Source: Rhodocollybia butyracea
Lineage: Eukaryota; Basidiomycota; Agaricomycetes; Agaricales; Omphalotaceae
Assembly (NCBI GenBank): GCA_015501585.1
Contig: JADNRY010000083.1
Location: forward strand, 1-64,000
Length of the DNA: 64,000 nt
Reading direction: 5' to 3'
The notes under the pieces are model-generated. The model worked only from the letters and a program-made list of their open reading frames with translations, was not told the origin of the DNA and searched no databases. Shown here piece after piece: positions 57,395-64,000 of the stretch (within the stretch, counting starts at the first letter, position 1; each line of letters opens with the position of its first letter). A program made the translations under genes and the position numbers.

Positions 57395-57592
57395 TCAGTG
57401 GGTCAGAAGTGCTAGTGATGTGGGATCGGGGTCTTCAATCAGGTAGTGAGGAGCATGACTGCCATTGGGCTCGAACGAGGAAAGGAACCAATATTGAAGT
57501 AACCGCGAGGTATCGATGAAAAACGTCACAGCGCTATTTGATCCCGTGTTGACGTGCATTTTTGCCGCGGCAGCCAAGTACAAGTAGCCCAA
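57395..57592 (-). pseudogene. SRPK-like kinase fragment
   Basis: Frame containing LLQYWFLSSFEPNGSHAPHY and LIEDPDP, the same activation-loop segment as at 50380-50470. This marks the left edge of the duplicated block. Confidence 0.5.
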
Positions 57593-59420
57593 GTGATAGC
57601 TTTAGGATCTCCCTGTAATATAGCCTTTCGACGTTGGTTCTTTCGGCCATCTGTATCGGCACTTTATCAGCACCTACTACCTAGATACCCATCATTCAGA
57701 TGGATTTTCGAATTGGAACAATAGTCAACTTCAGGATGTACTAGCCAAGACGTAACGAACCTTGCCAGCGAATTCGAAAGCTTTCAGACGCTACTACGGC
57801 TGGAAAGTCGTTGTGAAATGCATCCAGTAGATCATCAACATCTCCTGCTCTCATCAACTCGCCATACGCTTCGTTGAGGCAAATCTTATCCTACGTGGCA
57901 GTGGGATTGAGTTGAGTCATTTGGTAGCAAAACGAGACGACGAGGCACGAGGAGCGATGACCATGATCAGAGTACTCGCAGTTCTAGCGTGTATTCACCA
58001 TCGCGCATCCAATGAAGAGGCACCCGCACGCGGACAAAACTAAACAGTTTTATTTCGGACAAAAGTCAAGCGATGAGAATTGATTATATAAGGTGGGCTT
58101 ACTGTACTGTACATCAAAAAAAAAAAATCAAACAACCACGATCACATGAACGCGACATCTTAGTCATGTACCACGTCTTTCTGGGAGCACCGTCGGCTAA
58201 ATCTCTTCTCCAGCAACCTCAAGATGAGACACAACACAGCTGGATAACATTATCCTCTTCCAAAAACTTGCCTTCTACAGATTTGCTGCCTCCGCCTGCG
58301 ACATTGGAGGCTGCAAGTCGTCGTATATCGTTAATGTATCAGAATGCCATATTTCGGGACAACGAACAGGAGGAAGACCAGAAATATCAAGAAGAATCAC
58401 AGGAAGAAGGTTATTGTCCTTGTTTTCGCCATAATACTCCTCATCGAGACTGATTTTAGACAAACGCGGATTACTTGGCTCCCGACGCCTCTTGAAAGAG
58501 ACAGAGACATATCTCATTCAAGACTAAACAACTCCAGGTCATTCTTCGCTACAACCCGGTTCGAATCCCAACTCGAAACCCAGGAAACTCAGGAATCCCA
58601 GTCCATGAACTATTCAGACTCGTCGTCTATCGCACGATTTCCCAACTTTCACTTCAATCTCCATTCGTTGACTTCGCTCGCCACGATACGGAAGTCAAAC
58701 AAGCCCGAGTTTAACAACAAGGTTAACGTGCTTTTAGCCGTCTTAGAAGTCGAGGGTCCCGATACGATTCGCACAAAGAAGGGTCCGGACGCAGGGAAGG
58801 AAATTTCGATTCTGAAGATGATACTCGGTGACGAAGATGGTCGTGCTGATCGAGAGTATGTCCCTTTGCTCATCGCACTAAAGGAGCGAGTTCTAACCAA
58901 TCCTCAACCTTCAGATGTAACAACTACCCATGATCCTTCGACGTCGCCAACCCTAACTGCTTCGCCGAATCTCAAGTCCAAGCTCGAAATCTGCTACCGC
59001 ACCATGCCTTATGCGCATGAAGATCTGCGTTTGAGACTGGATTTACGACTTGGCGGTAGCGATGTCTGTTCGCAAAGTTGCTTCTGTTGTTAGATGGTTT
59101 GAACGAATGGCAGGGCTCTCCGCGGGATAGGAGGCATTTTGCGAGTATGTTTCGATATCGATATTTGTTCAAGTTGGAGCTCAATGTATGCTATTAGCCC
59201 AAGTTTTCGTCATGAATATGATTTCGACTGTTGTCGGACTGGATTTCGTAGAGAATTACAGTTCTTCCAGTGCGTCATTGACGCTCTTGCTCTGCTCGAA
59301 AACTAATCTCGTCATCTGCTACAAGGCTTTCCTTCTACAATTGTGTGGATTCTCGTTTCGGTTTTCGGGGTTGGCACGGGTTATTGATTTGAGCTCCAAC
59401 ACGATGGCTTATGGTACCTC
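57400..59420 (+). repeat. Segmental duplicate of about 50390-52400
   Basis: The kinase fragment, the small minus frame, the TATA box, the OB-fold gene and its downstream sequence all recur here in the same order and orientation, with many long identical runs. Differences include a 12-A run near 58110, single-base indels and an 89-bp deletion inside the OB-fold exon. Confidence 0.85.
58150..59130 (+). pseudogene. OB-fold gene, broken duplicate
   Basis: Starts MYHVFLGAPSAKSLLQQ like the intact copy at 51115. Lesions relative to it: one base lost just after the first intron (near 58464), an 89-bp deletion at about 58840 that removes the CKLTAW...KRGDVV part of the OB fold, and two bases lost near 59070. 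The intronic and 3' sequences remain alike, so the duplication was of genomic DNA, not of an mRNA. Confidence 0.8.
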
Positions 59421-59679
59421 ATACACGCTGAAATACTTGTCATCACTACAGTACGATGCAATATCCAGACGAGACTCGACCCCATACCAATAACCCACTA
59501 TTACTTGACTCTATTACTCGCACAAAAAGTAGCAGCCCTAGCAATAAAAATGAGAAGAAAAATCCTTATTCAAAACCACCCAACATACTGTCCGATGCGT
59601 AACTTTCCTTATCATTCATCAGGCTCAGGTGATGCATTTCTGCCTCTTCCCATGTCAACGTTCCTTCAGAAGCATACCC

Positions 59680-60560
59680 TCACATGGTATCAAGCAACTC
59701 TGGAGGGACAGCTCTTCGCCCAGTCAAACGCGCAGAGACCGCAGATATTAAAGCAAACATCGTAGGCTCATTACATGTACGCATTTGGGGTGATACCTCA
59801 GAGGTTGTTAAGACATTCATATTTTTCAGGCCGCCAAGGTCGAACTCAGGATACCGGATCATCTGCTGATCTTGTAAAGTGTCGTCAACAAGGAAGAACG
59901 ATATCTTGGGTTTCGTGAAAGTCCATAAGTTTTATAAAAAACGCGAAAGAAATCACTTACGGTTTTACTGCTCGCAACAGTCTCCATTGTTTTTGATTCG
60001 AGAAACCTTATGCTGAGTCGAAAAGGCGCTGCGTGAGTGCTTAATAATGAAATACCTAAGTAGCTAAAGGGGATAACCTGAAGCCAATTGGGGAACAAAA
60101 GCATTCTCCCGGTGCCATTGCGGCCTGCAAAGACGTTGCTCGTCGGTATTGTGTCTAGCTTGATTAAAGACGGTATGCGGGTGGTCAGCGGGACGGGGGC
60201 CAATTCTCCATCCCGGCTTTCCACTTCGGGTAATTGTCTTTGAATGTAACCTCATCCCCATCTTCCTCTAAGATTGTAACCTAGAGGGTAGAATTCCTAT
60301 CACAGATCCGAAAGTTTAAATGTGTATCCCGGGTATGAAGAGGGAACAGAAAAGCTCTACTTCGCTCGTATAATCGGTCTTGTAGTAGTAGGTGACAGAT
60401 GCGACGATTCGCTCGTGGGGCTAGAGTAAGCTGTGAGACTCCACGAGCTGCGTAGAGAAGCGAGTTACTACATACCATTCCTTCCATATGTCACGACCCT
60501 TCGTACTCTTGTCCGGACATCAGGGTACTTGTCGAAGGAAGTGCTTCGGGCAATGGAGTC
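59680..60560 (-). pseudogene. DUF4246 family protein, copy B, 3' part
   Basis: Minus strand: a HMEGM segment with a nonsense TGA where Trp is expected (S-stop-HMEGM), an intron, RIVASVTYYYKTDYTSEVEL, LEEDGDEVTFKDNYPKWKAG, a GRMLLFPNWLQ strand, and a tail ending AVPPELLDTM at 59680. It overlaps in sequence with copy A over 55825-56140, but retains the C-terminal half that copy A lacks. The 5' half has been removed where the copia element begins. Confidence 0.6.
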
Positions 60561-60585
60561 CCGCCCACTGCCTTTCGGCTTCCGT

Positions 60586-60933
60586 TGTAGGTGGGACGCG
60601 TTTCGTGTCTTGTATATTTTACCCTTCCGTGGGGATTTCTGTTTTTCCCTTTCCTATTTTATTTATCCTCCCTCTTTCGTTTATCCGAGTGCCTAGATAT
60701 GACTTGGCAGTTTCGTGCACTTACTTATATACAGGGCACGTTGTCCTTTCACCCTCAGTCGTTTGTCACGTACACTTCTGAGGGTGAGTTTATACTTTAT
60801 TTATCAGTTTATGGAACCCGTACTTACGTCTATCTATAGCTTAGACTTATACGTGTTTCACAGGTACATACAGTCTCAATACGAGTCGTTTGTCACGTAC
60901 ACTTCTGAGGCTTAGACTTATACGTGTTTCACA
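60586..60933 (+). repeat. Putative 5' LTR of a copia element
   Basis: Runs from TGTAGGTGGG to TTTCACA, immediately followed by a primer-site-like sequence. Contains TATATACAGG (about 60725) as a possible TATA box, and internal repeats (CGTTTGTCACGTACACTTCTGAG and CTTAGACTTATACGTGTTTCACAGG, each twice). The 3' LTR lies outside the window, so the left border is provisional. Confidence 0.5.
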
Positions 60934-60946
60934 GGTTATGGGCCCC
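60934..60946 (+). promoter_or_regulatory. Primer binding site (half-tRNA type)
   Basis: GGTTATGGGCCCC directly after the LTR end. It resembles the complement of the anticodon-loop region of initiator tRNA-Met (GGTTATGAGCCC) with one change. Copia elements of fungi commonly prime from a cleaved half tRNA there. Confidence 0.5.
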
Positions 60947-61017
60947 GGCTATCACTGTTAAACACACTTGATTCATACACCTTTGAATAACCGACTCGTA
61001 CTACACTAAACATAACA

Positions 61018-64000
61018 ATGGCTAGTAACGGAGCAATACCACCCCCTTTACCTGACATCCCTGAAGACCAGAAATTCGACGGGATACGCCTAGCTTGGGC
61101 ACCAGTTGAAAGAAAAATTCAAATCGCATTGAAAGGACAGGGGCTAATCGGATACGTAGATGGGACTATTACTATCCCCCCCATCGTCCAACTGCCGCCT
61201 AATGCTCCTGGTACAGCTAGTGCACCAACCCCAGTGTACTCCACGAACCCATCCAGGGATGAATGGACGTTTCGTAACGACCGGGCGAGAGGGATGATCG
61301 AGGCGTATGTCCTTGACTTGCCGTCCCTGGTACCCACTGTCGACAAGATGAATGCGTATGAGGTCTTTGAAGCCTTGAAGAACGAGTTTGGGAAATCGGA
61401 CGAGATGAAGAAGATAATTACCAACAGACGCCTCAGGAGCCACATCTTCCGCGATAGTGAACCCATTGATTCCTTCTTCAAAACTTTCCGGAAGTTGCGA
61501 AGGGAGGCTATTGAAGGCGGAAACGATGTTTCTGACGATATCTTCAGAGAGGTTATCCTCTGTGCGTTCCCGACTCCATCCAGAACATCACAGCAAACTC
61601 CGTAAATTATCCCACCTCTGCGTCGGTGATTCAACAGATCACCTTCCAGTATTCTCGTACTGAGACTCGACCCGATGCTGCTGTGTCGGGGGATAGGCTT
61701 CCGCAAGCGAACATCGCTCTTCAGGCTAGGATCGAGCACCTTGAGCGTCAGCTTGCCGCCGTTTCTGTCGGTGGTTCAGGAGTGAAAGGGAATGGAAATG
61801 GGAAGAAGTGTACTAACCCAAATTGCTTGAGAGAAGGGCACGTAGCGGAGGACTGCTTCAGAAAGGGCAGAGGTAAAGAAGGGCAGTATCCGCCCTGGTG
61901 GAAAGGAAAGAAGGATACCCCAGCGGCGAATACAGCGGTTTCTACGAACTCATCAGTTTCCATAGGGGAGTTGACACAGCACTATGCCGGTTATAGCGCG
62001 TCCATGTTGTCGTCGGACTCTGGAGACGAAACCTTCGCTGACTCGGGTGCTTCAGACCATTTCTTCAGAAAGAAATCTGATTTCCTCACCTATACGCCCT
62101 GCTCACGCTTGAGCAGATCATCTGAATCGTCGACGGCTCTAAAGATAGTCGGCTATGGTAAAGCTCAGAAGTCTTTCGTGCACGAAGGAAAGATAATCAA
62201 GATTACCTTCGAGGAAGCCCTTCACTCTCCATCAGTAACCTCAGATCTCGTGTCTATTTCCAAACTATGTGACAAAGGTATGACCACCGTGTTTGATAAA
62301 CAAACCGCGAAGTTCTTCTCGGAGTCCGGAGTGCACATCTTGACGGGATACAGACATGGTGGCCTATATCGATTGCAGGAGAAAGAGACGTCGGCGTTAG
62401 TAGTCAAGTCGAGAACCCTGGATAAGCCAGTGGATATCGAGGGATGGCACCGACGTTTTGGTCATGCGGGATTGACGAGAATCCGACTCGCGTTGGAAAG
62501 AAACCTACTTAACGGCTTGAAGGTGATCGGAGATCCAAACAGCAAACCACCCGAGTGCGACCCATGCCATATCGGTCAGGCCAAACGCAGACCCTTCGAC
62601 GGGAAAACAGAGGTGGAGTCCAGGATATTAGAACAAATTCATATTGACCTCACAGGCCCGATGCGCACTCGCGCGTTAGGCGGATTCTACTACTCCATGC
62701 CTATAGTCGATGGGTGTTCAGCAATGACCAAAGACTACTATCTGATGAACAAAGAGGCTTCTTCTACGCTCGCAGCATTGGAAAAGTACAGAGCATTGGC
62801 CGAGAATGAGACTGGGAAGAGATTGCTATATGTCAGAGTTGATGGTGGAAAGGAATTTAGTAGTGCACCGTGGATGAAATGGGCGGAAGAGAAGGGAATC
62901 AAGCTTGAAGTCACTCCTGCATACTCGTCAGCGGCGAACGGGCTAGTCGAGCGGAAGCACGGAGTCACCTTTGACCATGTTCGTACTATTCTCTATGAGT
63001 CCGGTCTGCCTCCCTACCTCTGGACGTACGCCTGTGCCTATGTTGTCTACACAGAAAATCTCCTCCCTGCTGCTAGGACTGGCTACAAGATTCCTGCTGA
63101 GCTTTGGTATAGGAAGAAGATGGACGTTGCTCACCTGCGTCCATGGGGTGCTGTTGCTTGGGGTACTATCGTCGATGGCAGTCCAGGTAAGCTGGACCCT
63201 CGAGGTTTCTCGGGTAGGATGATAGGCTATGGAGAAAGGGGCGTTTATCTGTTGTACTTGCCGTCGGGTCGAGTGGTCGCTAGTCGTGATGTGTCCTTTG
63301 ACGAGAGGGTACAAGCTTCTCTGCCCTCAGTTGCAGGGGAGAGGGGAGACGAGAGTGACGGAGACGTTGATATGGGAACTCAACATCTCGACGACGTCAG
63401 GGCAACTGATGCCGGAGACAGCACTAAAGTCTCCGAGTCCGTGATCTCCGACTCATTAAAGGTACCCGATCAATACTTAAACCCACAGCCACAGCTTCAG
63501 CAACCTCGCCGCTCTACTCGCAATAAAACTCCTTCAGCTATCACAAAGGCCAGCGCAGAGTCTGAAATCAAAGAGAGAGAAAGTAATAAGGCACGACTCG
63601 AATGGGCGACGGATCTTAGAAGGCCGAGAGCAAATTTCACTGCCCTTACCGAGAATCTACCCACTGAAGTTGACGAGATATTCAATGCCGCCCTCACAGC
63701 TGTTGGACTACCACCTGTTCCGAAGACATACTCGAAAGCCATGGATGATCCGACTCGCTGGACTCCAGCTATTCAGAAGGAGATCAAACGAATGGAAGAA
63801 TTTAAAGTCTTCGGACCTCTTCAGGATCCTCCCTCAGGAGCAACTATTCTCAATCCGCTATGGGTATTCGCTCACAAACTCAACGGGTCAGGGGAGATTG
63901 TCGATGAGAAGGCACGCTTAGTTGTGAATGGAGGTACTCAGGTAGAGGGGAGAGACTTCTTTGAGGTCTTTGCCGCTGTCTTACGCTTCGAGTCTCTTCG
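61018..64000 (+). CDS. Copia Gag-Pol polyprotein, partial, one frameshift
   Basis: Starts MASNGAIPPPLPDIPEDQKF. The Gag part has DMKKIIT-type copia helices up to 61575, where one base is missing and the frame shifts; the single frame after that stays open to the window edge. Features: zinc knuckle CTNPNCLREGHVAEDC (C-x4-C-x4-H-x4-C), protease active site ADSGASDHFF, pre-integrase HRRFGHAGL and CDPCHIGQAKR, integrase D (HIDLTGPM), D (VRVDGGKEFSS) and E (AANGLVERKH), and the start of reverse transcriptase (WTPAIQKEIKRMEE, then DEKARLVVNGGTQVEGRDFF). Element proteins copy RNA to DNA and insert it. The frameshift may inactivate this copy or could be a recoding site. Partial at the right edge. Confidence 0.88.

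Larger units (their letters stand above)
60586..64000 (+). mobile_element. Ty1/copia LTR retrotransposon, 5' part, running off the window
   Basis: LTR, primer site, gag and pol in copia order (Gag, protease, integrase, reverse transcriptase). Continues past 64000. Inserted next to, and replacing, the 5' half of a DUF4246 pseudogene. Confidence 0.9.

Overview
This window is nuclear DNA of a mushroom-forming basidiomycete (Agaricomycetes). The case rests on short introns (mostly 45-70 bp, with GTNNGT donors and a few GC donors), 3-10 exons per gene, and families typical of that class: a NACHT-WD40 NOD-like receptor with the F-x-I-x-G...GN N-terminal signature, DUF6533-type seven-helix proteins, OTT_1508-like deaminase, F-box proteins with a C-terminal W/G-rich domain, SRPK-like kinases and DUF4246 proteins. 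I cannot name the species.

Layout. 1-9.9 kb: a 189-bp MITE-like element, a papain-fold-like gene, a small hypothetical gene, and a decayed NACHT-WD40 receptor whose WD40 end is cut by a 3.3-kb gag-only LTR element lying against a LINE 3' remnant. 10-31.5 kb is the ordinary gene-dense part: a HAD type IB phosphatase, myo-inositol oxygenase next to an aldo-keto reductase (a plausible inositol-to-gulonate pair), a small secreted protein with two cystine-knot-like modules, a haloacid-dehalogenase-like protein, an OTT_1508-like deaminase, a head-to-head pair of mitochondrial genes (MBA1/mL45-like and CHCHD2/Mix17), a secreted phosphoesterase of the phospholipase C family and a small secreted protein.

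32-60.6 kb is a mosaic of segmental duplications. Four copies of one seven-helix gene alternate with F-box genes (copies 1 and 2) or with fragments resembling the MBA1-like gene (copies 3 and 4). Further along there is an OB-fold gene (one intact copy, one broken), SRPK kinase fragments and two broken DUF4246 copies. The second seven-helix copy is split by two DNA transposons: a 1.39-kb element with 14-bp terminal inverted repeats, and a 4.29-kb element with about 32-bp inverted repeats, a clean 9-bp target duplication, 21-bp subterminal repeats and a multi-exon cargo gene with a GCM-type zinc finger, a PHD-like finger and a conserved tryptophan-rich domain.

60.6 kb to the right edge: the 5' part of a Ty1/copia retrotransposon (LTR, half-tRNA-type primer site, gag, protease, integrase, start of reverse transcriptase), inserted in a DUF4246 copy and running off the window.

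The gene-dense half carries housekeeping and metabolic functions. The right half looks like a fast-turnover region where duplication and transposons have produced many pseudogenes. Exon boundaries were read by eye from splice signals and frame continuity; where they could not be closed this is stated.
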